This document shows, in pieces, positions 1 to 10,702 of a stretch of DNA of 64,000 bases (the stretch's first letter is position 1; every line of letters starts with the position of its first letter). Made by a program: the position numbers and the translations under genes. Origin of the DNA: Sipunculus nudus (Eukaryota > Annelida > Sipuncula > Golfingiida > Sipunculidae); NCBI GenBank assembly GCA_026874595.1, contig CM049312.1, forward strand, positions 23,429,956 to 23,493,955. Reading direction: 5' to 3'. The notes under the pieces are model-generated. The model saw only the letters and a program-made list of their open reading frames with translations. It did no database searches and was not told the origin of the DNA.

Positions 1-283
1 CTTCTCGTTTGTGGGACCTCCTGAAAATTATCTGCTGTTTTATCAAATGCCAATTCTCAATAATATATAGATAGATAAATAAAAAGGAAGTATGGATAAT
101 TAGTTAACGCTTTTTATTTCAAAATAAAATATATAAATTCACCTATTATGCCTATAATGCTGTTATATTTAAGTATTTAAACTCGAATCACGGGAAGCCC
201 TCGATTACCATTCCATTCAATGCATAAGGTTTTAATATACATTGCTGCTCTCAGTTGTTTTGTTTTATATTTTTGTAGTTATA

Positions 284-935
284 CACCACCGAAGACCGTT
301 TGCTTGAATAAGCATGAACCAGAAGAAATCTTTAACTCAGACCTTATATTTAAAGCAAGCATACAGATATGCGTGTCACAATATCGGGGTTACATGCCCG
401 GATCCTCCACAGAGCATGATCACTAATAGATCTCATTCCACGGACATGTTCTACATATCTATATTAAATTTTCATAAAATTTATCATCACATTCTCTTTA
501 TAAACAGACTTAGACCCAATAATACAGAATCCAGAGAAATAAATTATTATTACATTTTGAAATAAACATTATTCACCCTAAGAGAATCTTTCTTGAACAC
601 ATATAGTATTTAAAGTACAAACATTTAATTAAATTAAAAAACCTTATGTCGGATTAATCAGATAAAGAAAAACTTCAAAACATTATTTTTTATTGATATT
701 TTCTTGCCCGCGGGTTTAAGACAAAATCGTATTAGTAAGAAAAAGATTTTGTTATTTTATAATCTGACAAGTAAAAGTGTTCTAACGAAGTAGATTACAT
801 TTTTATACAGGTCATATGTGGAGATACAAAGATGATCACCTGACCCTTGATGTAAAGATTAAATAATATAATTGTATAATTCATGACCTGCCTTTTCTTC
901 CACTCTTTGTTCTTCATAACATTAAGTTAACCTTT
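284..935. repeat. Segmental duplication, downstream flank of receptor copy A
   Basis: This stretch is homologous to 9281-9867. Shared landmarks, in the same order, are a CACCGAAGACC block, a block reading ACAGAGCATGAT followed by an ACGGACATGTT block, and near 867-935 a tract around ATAACATTAAGTTAACC. In copy B the matching sequence lies just downstream (minus strand) of the receptor tail exon. It is non-coding here. The short plus-strand ORFs inside it have no recognisable product. Bases 1-283 before it show nothing I can name. Confidence 0.75.
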
Positions 936-2859
936 TTACACTGTAAAAAGCCTGATGCATATGACGCCGATTTTGATGTACGAACATATTCGTTGGTTTT
1001 ATCGGGATATTAGAACATAGGTCTCGATATAATTTTTACCCGGTCGTGCGACACAAGCATCGCCTGTCAATTCATTGATATGTCAACCAAATGTCGGCAA
1101 AATCGTGCGATCAACCATCGTTCACGTAGTTTGAACACAGAAGTTACATATGTTGGATATATCGTTCATCTTTTCGGTCAAGAGATCCTTCCAAATGGCG
1201 AACGTGGTGCATGATGATTGCTTTAGGTCCGATGGTCGCCAGTTGAAGAAGAAAATCGGCGGCAATTTGCACGTAAGAGCGGGTCAATATGAACACTGTC
1301 TACATACTGTCCCGTGCCTCGTCCCGATTTAAATATTCTGTTGCTGTTATATTATATGGGCATAAACCTATTCTTAAAACCAGAGTGTTGATATTCATAT
1401 GGACCGCAAAATAAGTTGTTTTCTGAACAAATTAAAACATAAATGAAAATCCCAGTTGTGAATATTCATTATAACCTAGACATATAATTTCTCTAGAATA
1501 GCTTTTGGCCGCTTATGAAAATTTAACACGCCCACATTTTTCATAGACAGGGAATCCCATGCAAAACATTTGTATGTCGGTTTGAATTAAACGTTGCTCC
1601 TTTGAGCAAGCTCCAGAGGTTTTAAATATAAAAATTATCATTTGTGAAGAATTGTTTCCTTTTCTTAATATATTTCATCTATGACTGTCCGAAATCAATC
1701 ATTTAATTCCGGTCATACAAAAGAAAAATGTAAAACTATATTTTTGTCTGGTGAACCCTAATAATGCTTCAACAAGTTACATGTCATGTGAAATTATGCA
1801 TCATTTTAAATATTTTTATGTGATAAGCACCGCTAACTTGAGCCCAAGATATCAAGTCCACTTCTTTCCCGTTTCAAGTATAAATTCATGTCATTCGTCC
1901 ACTTCATTCTCACTTGCAACGATGACTTTTGTTCATTGGACTCATGTTTCGTGACTTTCAGTTATAGCTGTGTTTTCTTTACAATTTTTCTTTATTTCTT
2001 TATGCTACTTCTTTTTCATGTAATCTTCTTCTTCGTCATACTTTGTGCTTATTGAAAATGAAATCTTATATTAAACATTAAACCATCAAAGTATGTTTAA
2101 ATACTGAGGAAAATACTAATATGTGCGAAAATAGTAAATGACTATTCCCAATATCTTAAAGGGAGCTACTCATGTACGAAGCATGTTGAATTAATACGAA
2201 AAATAGCGTCTCCTCTATAAAACATAATGATAACTGCCAAAATAATATACTGAAATCGTTTGCTTACGCCTGTCAACTAGTTTAAAAGATAAACCGGGCG
2301 TGATCACTGGCGCCAGCATAAACGTAGCATAAACGCCACGTGCGTGTTCAGTTTTCTTTTTAGGCTTGCAACTGGTTTTTCCCGACCGTGCACGTTCATG
2401 TATGGACTACACATTGTTTGGAATCTGACACGCAACAGAACTCCGGTCAAACGGCCTTTTTATAGAATACAGATACACATACAACGTGTTTACTCATATG
2501 CAGAACCATAACAAATGAAATAGAGGTACTGAGACGGTTTGAGTTGGGATGGTTTTGCTAGGGAAACATCTGTATGAAGCAAAACTGAACTGAGAAGATT
2601 GAATGAATATGGGTAACACTGCTCCCGGTAATGTCTCTTTAGAACTATAGTTTTGAACCCTATAGTGCATTATGCAATATATGAAAGAATAATTCCAATG
2701 TAACTATTTTAGGCATTTTTCACCAGTGAATCAATAAGGAAGAGTAACAATTTTAAACGATTTCAGATTCAAAGATTATAGTGTGGTCGGTGATCATATG
2801 GAAATATAAAGAAGAATTGATACTATATCACGATATCATGGTGATTTGACAACACATAC
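936..2859. other. Unassigned sequence replacing the receptor tail exon of copy A
   Basis: By position, the counterpart of the copy B cytoplasmic-tail exon should lie near the start of this stretch, just beyond the homologous flank. Nothing resembling it is present. The distance from flank to transmembrane exon is about 1.9 kb here against about 0.6 kb in copy B, so sequence has been inserted or replaced. A minus-strand frame near 1840-1950 is open and rich in charged residues but has no good acceptor site, so I do not call it an exon. Confidence 0.4.
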
Positions 2860-3100
2860 CGTCTACATAGAATCACCAATGCTACAACAGCAGCAGTAAT
2901 TACTGTCAGCACAGGCACAAGCGTGGCGATGATAATAACGCTCCTTTTGTCCAGTACACTTTCCGGCATAGTTCTTGGTCCACTTGCGCTATTTGTGTCA
3001 CCGTTACCAGGCATAAGGGTAACATCATGCTTAACAGGAGTTGTAATCATTCTTAATTCATCTTTGTAGCACTTTACACTAACATACTTTTCACTGGTTG
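2860..3100 (-). CDS. Transmembrane exon of receptor copy A (probably a decaying gene)
   Basis: The exon begins after an acceptor (ATTCATTTCAG) with two bases completing a phase-1 codon, and ends in phase 2 before a GTATGT donor. It encodes 79 whole codons. A juxtamembrane segment with a single Cys (YVSVKCYKDEL) is followed by a Ser/Thr/Pro-rich spacer, then a ~24-residue hydrophobic helix (VIIIATLVPVLTVITAAVVA and onward) ending in a basic CRR stop-transfer signal. The layout, splice phases and the V/F-S-V-K/R-C-Y motif match the transmembrane exon of copy B at 10486-10702, so the two are paralogous. This exon is intact, but its partner ectodomain exon is broken and no tail exon is found. The gene is therefore probably non-functional, or spliced to exons I cannot see. 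Confidence 0.6.
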
Positions 3101-3305
3101 CTGAAATGAATATTATTCATTAAATATGAAACAAAACTGTTCAGAAACAATAACGTTCGAAACGAAAAAAAAAATCTACTTGTGTTTTTACGGCATAGTT
3201 AAATGATATACACAAAGCAGCAGTCGTTTCAGTACAGTATATTTGTGTGAAATATTTATTTCATTAAACATGTTCTTATATATCTTCATGATAAAACATA
3301 CTTAC

Positions 3306-3640
3306 CGTTCAAAAGAATATATATAGCCTGTTGGTCTGACAATATCAGACCATCTTCTGTGCTATTTAAGAGTTCCCTTTCCACTTAGAAATAGATGTTC
3401 CTCTTTATATACTTTGTATACCGCTATCCTTCAACATCTTTTGTAAATACCGAGGATAATGCTTTCATCACAGATTTTGTGTGTTATCGGGAAGATAATG
3501 ATACATGTGCATGTGCTCGCCTTAATCCAGCACTCTGTACATCACATAAACAATGCGATGCTGGTGACATGTTCTCTCTTTCCTTTATGACAGTTTCCTC
3601 CTTAGCGTTGACGTATCCAGAGGTGCAAAAGTGCAGAATA
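3306..3640 (-). pseudogene. Broken ectodomain exon of receptor copy A
   Basis: Translating the minus strand gives pieces clearly similar to the intact ectodomain exon of copy B (11815-12138): GYVNAKEETVIKE against GYVNATDVRVIKE, then CLCDVQSAGL against CTCEVQNAGL, then in another frame KICDESIILGIYKRC against NICDEGITIGLYVRC, and finally RPTGYI against RQTGYI. The reading frame shifts between the second and third blocks. There are in-frame stops after KRC and before the RPTGYI block, and the 3' end is two bases shorter than in copy B, so the exit phase is wrong. The GTAAGT donor survives. The acceptor region carries a small deletion and shows no good AG. I read this as a pseudo-exon. Confidence 0.75.
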
Positions 3641-3922
3641 TTATTACCTTAAAAGAAATGTTTGATACTTGTTTGAAAGGTATGAGTGAAAAACTCTTGA
3701 CATATAAATATGCCTATTTCATCACAAATAACATTATCAAAAAGGTCATCTATATATTGTATATCTCAATATAATAACCTCTTCACAAACCTTTTACCTT
3801 CTTCTGTGAGCCACGTAACTTAAAGTAGCATATTTCAATGGGTAATATAGATGTATCTGATCCGAGAGTAATAAGTAATTCAGTAGCTAAATAATGACAA
3901 ATCCATTAAATGTTAAGAGGCA

Positions 3923-3986
3923 TATCTTTACTAATAAAACTTCGGTTCGGATATATCTTTACTAATAAAACTTCGGTTCGGATATA
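3923..3986. repeat. Two perfect ~31-bp tandem units
   Basis: A unit containing CTTTACTAATAAAACTTCGG occurs twice back to back. It lies in the putative intron of receptor copy A and has no coding role. Confidence 0.85.
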
Positions 3987-4079
3987 ATCATGTATTTGTA
4001 TTTCCTCATTAATAACCAAGAAAAACGGTGTGAGTGTGGTTATACATAAATGCAGGATATGAGCGGTAATTTCCCTTTA

Positions 4080-4083
<4 letters not shown>

Positions 4084-4143
<60 letters not shown>
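4084..4143. repeat. (TA)n microsatellite
   Basis: Uninterrupted TA dinucleotides for about 60 bases. Confidence 0.95.
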
Positions 4144-4147
<4 letters not shown>

Positions 4148-4407
4148 CATACTTGGCTTATTTCAGCATAAACCTTCCGGGAATTAGTTACATATATCGT
4201 TTCACGTCTGTATCACAAGCGTTATGGCAATTTGACTCACTATACGCCTGGTTTCTCCATTCCGTAGACGGCTCTATTAAACTTTCATGGATGCGTGTAA
4301 AATTATGGTCGTGAATGTAGGTTGTTTTTTTTTAACATAAGGTGGTAAAACCAAATATGTTTTTTTTTTAAACTGGAAGAATGAACCCCTCTTTATTTTT
4401 ATCTCAC

Positions 4408-4489
4408 CTTCAAAAGGTATACCAATAACCAGGTATACCAGAAGATGAAGATTCATATTGAACGCCCAGACACCAATTCCTCCCGTCAT
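4408..4489 (-). CDS. Possible signal-peptide exon of receptor copy A
   Basis: An ATG at 4489 (minus strand) opens a 27-codon frame, MTGGIGVWAF followed by NMNLHLLVYLVIGIPFE, that reads like a secretory leader: a short N-region, then a hydrophobic core (LHLLVYLVIGI). It stops at a good donor (GAAG/GTGAGA) after one extra base, which is phase 1. The ectodomain exon of copy B also starts in phase 1, so a leader of this type could splice to such an exon. It sits about 770 bases upstream of the broken copy A ectodomain exon on the same strand. A second in-frame ATG lies just before NLHLL. No homologous leader was found for copy B. The role is inferred from hydrophobicity, position and phase only. 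Confidence 0.45.
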
Positions 4490-5299
4490 TTTGTGTATCC
4501 GCAAACGGAATAGTGGGTGCAGTGCATATATTTGTTACGCTTAGTTCAGCTCGTCCTGGTCACTGAGCGACAATGGAGCTTGCCATGTACGCTCATCGAT
4601 AAAGAGATGCATTCACGTTTAATGCAGTGAACCGTGGATACTTTTAATATAGACTTTTAATTAGATGTGAAAATGTACATATACCTGTGCGATAACACAC
4701 CTTGAATATAGTATATAAAGAGAGAGAAAGAAAATTCTCAGAATAACTTGATTTCCAGTCTTTAAATGAACATGACAGATTTATGCTAATAACGACTGAA
4801 TTATCCAAGACAAGGGCTAACAAACTCTGCTTCGTGTGTTTTTTTTTTATTCCAGACAACAAGCACCATGTATGTGTTAACAAGGATGAATTGTGCACGA
4901 TGCACACAGAAGGTTTACTGGACAAGAGGATCTAGAAGTAGTGCAGCTCGTATCTCTATGACAGGCTCTGTTAGCAGGCAAAGTAATACACAGCTTCTGC
5001 TTTCTCTAAATGGTTAGCTCTCATATGGTCCTATGTGTATGATATGACGTATCTGGAATGTTCCAGGGCTTTTTTCCAGGCCCACGGAGAGTTATACCAA
5101 ATATCAACGCTCCGCACTATTTACCCGTAATAAATTATCATCATGTCTCTCTCTCTTTGTCTGTCTGTCTGTCTGTCTCCTGCAAGTTTTTACAACACTC
5201 CTGGGAAAATGTTTGATACCCTAATCGGTTATGACTACTCAAGGATTGACGGACAAGTCGTATTTGCCCAAATCTAACGAGTTAACCTGAATGCACCAG
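4490..5299. other. Non-coding stretch upstream of receptor copy A
   Basis: Apart from a short GTCT microsatellite near 5157-5177 I see nothing assignable. A 93-residue minus-strand ORF (4644-4925) is low-complexity in codon choice and resembles no family I know. This stretch would hold the promoter of copy A if that gene is transcribed. Confidence 0.4.
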
Positions 5300-6157
5300 A
5301 AGTCTGAGTGCTCGCGTAAATCGGCAGTGTTAGTGTTGTTTACCTTGGGTACAAATGATACACGTGCTCGCGTTAATCGGCAGTGTTGAGGTGTTGTTGC
5401 AGTGCGCACAAATGATACATGTGCTCGCGTAAATTGGCAGTGTTAAAGTGTTGTTTACCGTTTGTACAAATGATACATGTGCTCGCGTAAATCGGCAATG
5501 TTAAAGTGTTGTTTACCGTGGGTACAAATGATACACGTGCTCGCGTAAATCAGCAGTGTTGAGGTGTTGTTGCAGTGCGCACAAATGATACATGTGCTCA
5601 CGTAAACCGGCAGTGTTAAAGTTTGGTTGCAGTGCGCACAAGTGATGCATGTGCTCGCGTAAATCGGCAGTATTAAAGTGTTATTTGCCTTGAACACAAA
5701 TGATATATGTGCTCGCGTAAATCGGCAGTGTTAAAGTGTTGTTTGCTGTGCGCACAAATGATACACGTGCTCGCGTAATTCGGCAGTGTTAAAGTGTTGT
5801 TGCCGTGCGCACAACGGATACATGTGCTCGCGTAAATCGGCAGTTTTAGAGTGTGGTTGCAGTGCGTACAATGATACATGTGCTCGCGTAAACCGGCAGT
5901 GTTAAAGTGTTGTTGCAATGCGCACAAATGATACATGTGCTTGCGTAAATCGGCAGTGTTAAAGTGTGGTTGCAGTGCGTACAAATGATACATGTGCTCG
6001 CGTAAATCGGCAGTGTTAAAGTGTTGTTTGCTGTGCGCACAAATGATACATATGCTTGCGTAAAACGGCGGTGTTAAAGTGTTGTTTGCTGTGCGCATAA
6101 ATGATAAATGTGCTTGCGTAAATCGGCAGTGTTAAAGTGTTGTTTGCCGTGCGCACC
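5300..6157. repeat. 58-bp minisatellite, about 15 units
   Basis: Units start near 5300, 5357, 5410, 5468, 5526, 5583, 5640, 5698, 5756, 5813, 5869, 5926, 5983, 6041 and 6099. Each contains TGATACATGTGCTCGCGTAA followed by TCGGCAGTGTTAAAGTGTTG and a GTGCGCAC tail. Several minus-strand ORFs (up to 141 codons) run through it only because the unit lacks stops in those frames. Their proteins are repetitive (YASTCIICAH-like) and I do not treat them as genes. Confidence 0.93.
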
Positions 6158-6401
6158 AGCAAAAGGCTTTTTCCGGACCGCCAGGAGTAGCCGAAAACAA
6201 GTACAATTTGTTTGATTAAGGCCAATATATTGAAGAAAAAGCATTGTGGAAATTAATTTTTGTTCAGCATTTATATTATTTTCAATTTTCTGGTAGCGTT
6301 ATGCCAACACCCTCAGCCCTCTCCCTGCAGAAATTTGCCAGTCCTATGTTGATGTACATTGTGTTAAATTTATAGAAATAGTTATATATATTTTTTATAT
6401 A

Positions 6402-7230
6402 CAGTCGAACCTGTCTAATGCGACCACCAAAGGGACTGGGCACAAGTGGTCGTTATTGACAGATGGTCGTTATTGATAGGTTCTGAACATTAAGGAACTG
6501 CACAAAACTAGATGACATGTATGACGGAAATATACCTATTAAAACAGTATTGAAGTATTGATAAATAAAATGAATTTGCACACAGTTGATTAGAAGGTAC
6601 TCTACGTACTCATATTTATGGAGGTTCTTCTGACATGATGAATGTGCTCAAATGAACGACTCAAAATTGTGTGCTGACGTCACTGGTTACTAACATCACT
6701 TGCTTGTTAGGAACATCATAGTATCCACTCTTTGTAATAAAGCCTTTCATAAAACGCGTTTCATATAATACACTTAATAGATCAAAGACAATTCACAGGG
6801 ACACAGATCAAAGATTAACTTTTGGGGCACCTCCATTCCTGTTGATTAATAGGTCGTGTGAGCCAGTCACGTTGCCCGCATGGGTTCCAGGCCCAGGGTA
6901 GGCCAAAGGCCCAATAGTCACCAGTCTGTGCACCGTACACCGGTTAACAAACAGAGAGCGGTGCAAGTGACCGCGACTTCACGCATGGTCAATCAACCGA
7001 CCGGTCAGCGCTGGTCAGTCAGCAGCACAAAGAGTGCCCGCATTAGGCAGGTCAATTAATATGTCACTTTGGGCAGGGAAAATGCCCGAAATCCGTCATA
7101 GCCAGGTGGTCGTATTTCACAGGTTTTATCTGTAGATAATACAACGGAATTTTGAAAGGGACTGATATCTAGTGGTCGTAATAGCCAGGTGCCCGCATTT
7201 CACAGGTGGTCGTTCAGACAGGTTGGACTG
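6402..7230. mobile_element. Non-autonomous DNA transposon with TA target sites
   Basis: The left end begins CAGTCGAACCTGTCTAATGC, and the right end, read on the other strand, begins CAGTCCAACCTGTCTGAACG. These form inverted repeats of about 27 bases that continue into CGACCACC. Both ends are flanked by TA. Copies of a GTGGTCGT motif recur near both ends as subterminal repeats. The 829-bp interior has no long ORF, so a transposase must come from elsewhere. TA duplication and CAGT-ended repeats fit the Tc1/mariner/pogo group. That assignment is inference. Confidence 0.8.
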
Positions 7231-7525
7231 TATATACATACTTTAGACCCCAAGATAAGCCCTCTTTTCTTGAACACCTGCTGCAGTACCTACACATACA
7301 AAACACTACACTGATATCTCTCCTTAAGCTACCTGTAAGCCTCCCAAACCTTAATTAACATGTTGATGTAGCGTATCATATTATACTTCTATCAGTAAAT
7401 CCGGTCTTATTACAAAAAAGCAATCCAATTTTTGTATATTATTGCGCAGCAAATAAATATGTGTGTGAACTGCGATCTGGATCAGACCTTTCCTGCCAAG
7501 ATTGCTCTGGCTTAATCACTCTTTG

Positions 7526-7529
<4 letters not shown>

Positions 7530-7581
<52 letters not shown>

Positions 7582-7649
7582 TGTATTAAGGTACGTGATA
7601 GATCTATGTCACTTCTGCAGGTTCGGCTCATCAGATGACTGACGTTCAA

Positions 7650-7700
<51 letters not shown>
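7530..7700. repeat. Two (TA)n microsatellites
   Basis: TA runs at about 7530-7582 and 7652-7699, separated by about 70 bases of ordinary sequence. Confidence 0.93.
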
Positions 7701-7703
<3 letters not shown>

Positions 7704-8112
7704 ATAAACATTTCATCTGCTCTAATAATCAAGTGATCTCTCCCAGAACAAGCCGAAATCCCGTGTTGGGGCATGGTGACATAGAGATATAAAGATAGTT
7801 TTCATATTCATAAGATGACTTATTAACAACGCATTATTTTTTAATGAAATATTGAATTATTCAGGAGTGACTAGATATTGGAGTAAACGAATAATATATG
7901 CTGGTAAAACTATCAATGCTGGTTTTAGTAGTAAGTACGGCAAATACAATGAACATTTGTGAGACTGTGGTCTGAAAAATGGAATCTACTAAAACAGAGA
8001 TAAAATAATGGAGCTATACAGGGGAAGTTACCGGTACCCTTTCAGTATAAAGCGAACACATATGCAGCACTCGCTATTTTTAGCCGGCGTTCTCCTTATT
8101 TTTTTTTTATTT

Positions 8113-8500
8113 TAGTTCTCTCTGAGTAATCGCAGCTGTGCACGAAATGTTAAAATCGTCTCTGGCTAGAATCATTTCCCAGGTTATTCAATGCCATAGC
8201 TGTATTTACAAACACTAGCAGTCAGCGCCATCTGGTCTATCAGAGGTAAATTAATTCCCCCCCCCCCCCGAAAAGTACGGAAAGCGGAGTTTTGTAAATG
8301 TGTACCCTTTTCATGCAATTTCTCGTCCGAGTAATCGCGTTTGTGCATGAATATTAAATTTGTGCATAAAATGTTTTTTAACCTGGCTAGAAACATTACC
8401 TAAAATTGAACATTATTATTCCGAAATTTTAATTTATGGCACAAGCAGTTATCGCCATCTAGCCATTGAGAGTTAAACTAATCTTTTATTACTGGACTAT
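8113..8500. repeat. Diverged tandem pair, about 205-bp spacing
   Basis: Two successive segments share, in order, a GAGTAATCGC block, a TGTGCA(C/T)GAA block, TGGCTAGAA(T/A)CATT, and near the end AGCAGT.ATCGCCATCT-type sequence followed by a GAG(G/A)TAAA block. A 13-base poly-C run (8257-8269) separates them. No coding potential is evident. Confidence 0.65.
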
Positions 8501-9280
8501 GTTTACGACCATTACCCTTACAAATCTGTTAAGGATATCTAATCTGCATATTCAAGTAAAATTTACTCGGCCGTAGAAAATAAAAAAGATTAACCAAAAT
8601 TACATACGATTAAATTATATTTTATAATGCCCTTAGAGAGCACATATCCCCAGTTAAGTTATAATAGTAAAGCAAAACAAGCAAGCGGATTCTCGTCTAA
8701 TAACTGACCGTGATAAATATTTAAATCATATTTATGGTGTTTTCTACATATTAAACGATTGTAGGTAACGATATCGTGTTTTAAAGTAAAGCTTGCTGCA
8801 CCCCCCCCCCCCCTTTGAAATCCAGAACCAAAATATGAGAAAATAAAAAGTGTTGTCATATATTAGACAAGTACATCCACCCCAATTTTTCATGTTTCAT
8901 GTTTATTAAAAACATCTTAACAGCCTTTCATAAGATAGTTCTTAGTTAGTGCATGAGGTAATGAATCGGTACTTTCTAACACTCCTCAGTCGTTTACAGT
9001 ATGGCATGTTTTTATATGTGTATCCGTTCATGAAGGTGCACAGAAGCATCAAGCTTTCCTCGTAATTAATGAATGATAACCCCTATTATTGATAAACCCT
9101 ACTCGTAGAGTGTACATAAAATCATTAACTAAAGTTTATTCATGACATGAGGTCTGGCAAACACTGTAAAAGGAAGATGGTCAACCCCTCCCCCCCCCCC
9201 TTCCCCGACCACCTTAAATCAACCCCCATAGCGATGATCAATTTATCCTAAGAAAATCGGATTTTACTGAGTGTTATTAC

Positions 9281-9867
9281 ACACTACCGAAGACCATTTG
9301 CTAGAAAAAGCAAACAAAATGTTCAACCTTATATCAAATGCATGTACATCAACATTATGTGTCAAAATATCGAGGTTACATGCACGGAATCACCACAGAG
9401 CATGATTACTAATAGATCCCTGTATCACGGACATGTTGTACATATTTATGTTTAAAGCTCTTGAAATCAATCACCCAATCTCTTGATAGACACACTCGAA
9501 TACACTGACACAGAATCCAGAGAAAAAAAAATATCCATTTTTACATTGGAAATATATATTTTTACACACCAATCTACAAGAAAAAAAGTTTCCGGAATAC
9601 ATAAACGTATTTTATGCAGGAAAATTTAAATGACGTAATAGCTTAATCCGAATTCATCAGATCAGCAGACATTCAACCACATAATTATTAACATTTAATT
9701 ATTAACATTTGCTTTCCCCTGCTTTTAAAACAAAATCATTTTATCAAGAATTTTGGCTTGTAAAAGTGTCCAAAAGAAGACTCTTAGAATTCCATATGTA
9801 TATACCCGTATATAATTTATTACCTGCTTTTTTTCCACTTTAATCATAACATTAGGTTAACTTATTG
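9281..9867. repeat. Segmental duplication, downstream flank of receptor copy B
   Basis: Counterpart of 284-935, in the same order and orientation, with scattered substitutions and small indels. It lies just beyond the stop codon of the copy B tail exon on the minus strand. It therefore contains or adjoins that gene's 3' end. Confidence 0.75.
9839..9844 (-). promoter_or_regulatory. Possible polyadenylation signal ATTAAA
   Basis: On the minus strand, ATTAAA occurs about 80 bases after the TAG of the receptor copy B tail exon. Spacing and sequence suit a 3' end signal, but a hexamer like this is common by chance in AT-rich DNA. Confidence 0.3.
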
Positions 9868-9925
9868 TCTGCTCTATTTTCTTTGATAATACTCTCCTCA
9901 TGAATATTTGGAAAAGAGATATCCT

Positions 9926-10112
9926 CTACTGCCTGCTACTTCGGAGTACCTCATACTCATTTCTTGCATTATCAGCCACCTCCATGTGTTCATAATGTGT
10001 ACCTGTTGGCTCTGTTGTATTTTCCATAATTCCAGGACGTCTGGGGGATGTTGTAGCTGCTCTTGTTTCAGGATGTGCGTTACTTCCCGGAGAGTTTATT
10101 GGTTTCTGGAAC
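9926..10112 (-). CDS. Cytoplasmic-tail exon of receptor copy B, with tyrosine signalling motifs
   Basis: A strong acceptor (CTCTATATTAG) precedes one base that completes the Arg codon left by the transmembrane exon (phase 2). The exon then encodes 61 residues and a TAG. The tail is hydrophilic and rich in Pro, Thr and Arg (FQKPINSPGSNAHPETRAAT, then a TSPRRPG stretch), and it ends with THYEHMEV and NEYEVLRSSRQ. YEHM fits YxxM, the binding motif for PI3-kinase SH2 domains. YEVL fits YxxL, the core of immunoreceptor tyrosine motifs, although residue -2 is Asn, so it is not a strict ITIM. The two are separated by nine residues, roughly ITAM-like. The continuous joined frame from ectodomain to stop is good evidence that the gene is real. 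Ligand and pathway are unknown. Confidence 0.7.
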
Positions 10113-10485
10113 CTAATATAGAGAAAATATGGTTAATATAAGGTATTACAAGGTGATCATGAGACATCTCATACCGGGGAACAACGACAAGGTTTTTAGT
10201 TATTATCCCTCTAACTTTATATTAACTTTTGCCGTCATCGGGACCAGAGTGACTTTTTAATGCAAAGTCCCCCATCAGATGTTAGCCCTATCTGCAGTGT
10301 CATGCATCGATATAGATATACAAACAGAGAAAAGGATCACCTTATTGCCCCCGTATAATCAGTTCTGATTTAATCAATCTCATTACGATTTTTGATTAAA
10401 TAGATAATTAACTCACAATTCATTGCTGATGTAGCCTATAATCGTATAATTATTTTTATATGTTTTATAAAATCTAATATTGTAC

Positions 10486-10702
10486 CTTTGTTTGCATAGG
10501 ACCAGAGCAAGAATGATGACAAGAGCAAAAACTGTCATTACAAGTACCACGACAGCTATAGTCAGAATGGTAATTTGATCCTGTTCTCCCGGTGACTCCG
10601 TCCTTATGTTACCTTCTGTCGTCGGATCAGCAGCAGTAACGGTATTAACTTCGTTCAATGTATCACCATAACAGCGAACAGAAAAAAAATTATCTGAAGA
10701 TG
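10486..10702 (-). CDS. Transmembrane exon of receptor copy B
   Basis: The exon starts after an ATTTTCAG acceptor with two bases completing a phase-1 codon, and ends in phase 2 before a somewhat weak GTACAA donor. Its 71 whole codons give a membrane-proximal segment with one Cys (FFSVRCYGDTL), an acidic, Thr/Ser-rich stalk, then a long hydrophobic helix (ITILTIAVVVLVMTVFALVI and on to LALVLCK) with no charged residue, and a basic stop-transfer KQR. Its splice phases fit exactly between the ectodomain exon (11815-12138) and the tail exon (9926-10112). It is paralogous to 2860-3100. The product would be a type I single-pass plasma-membrane protein. Confidence 0.7.

Noticed and set aside
1840-1975. 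Minus-strand charged peptide as the missing tail exon of receptor copy A
   Set aside because: No polypyrimidine tract or acceptor in the right phase, no tyrosine motif, and no similarity to the copy B tail.
3395-3652. 85-codon plus-strand ORF
   Set aside because: Antisense of the decayed ectodomain exon. The similar ORF at 11970-12197 is likewise antisense of the intact exon.
5455-6225. Four overlapping minus-strand ORFs with YASTCIICAH-like repeated peptides
   Set aside because: They are translations of the 58-bp minisatellite in different frames. The same unit gives similar peptides in every frame and there is no splice or start context.
9908-10141. 77-codon plus-strand ORF rich in Cys
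   Set aside because: It is the antisense shadow of the receptor tail exon, which has matched splice phases and a stop on the minus strand.
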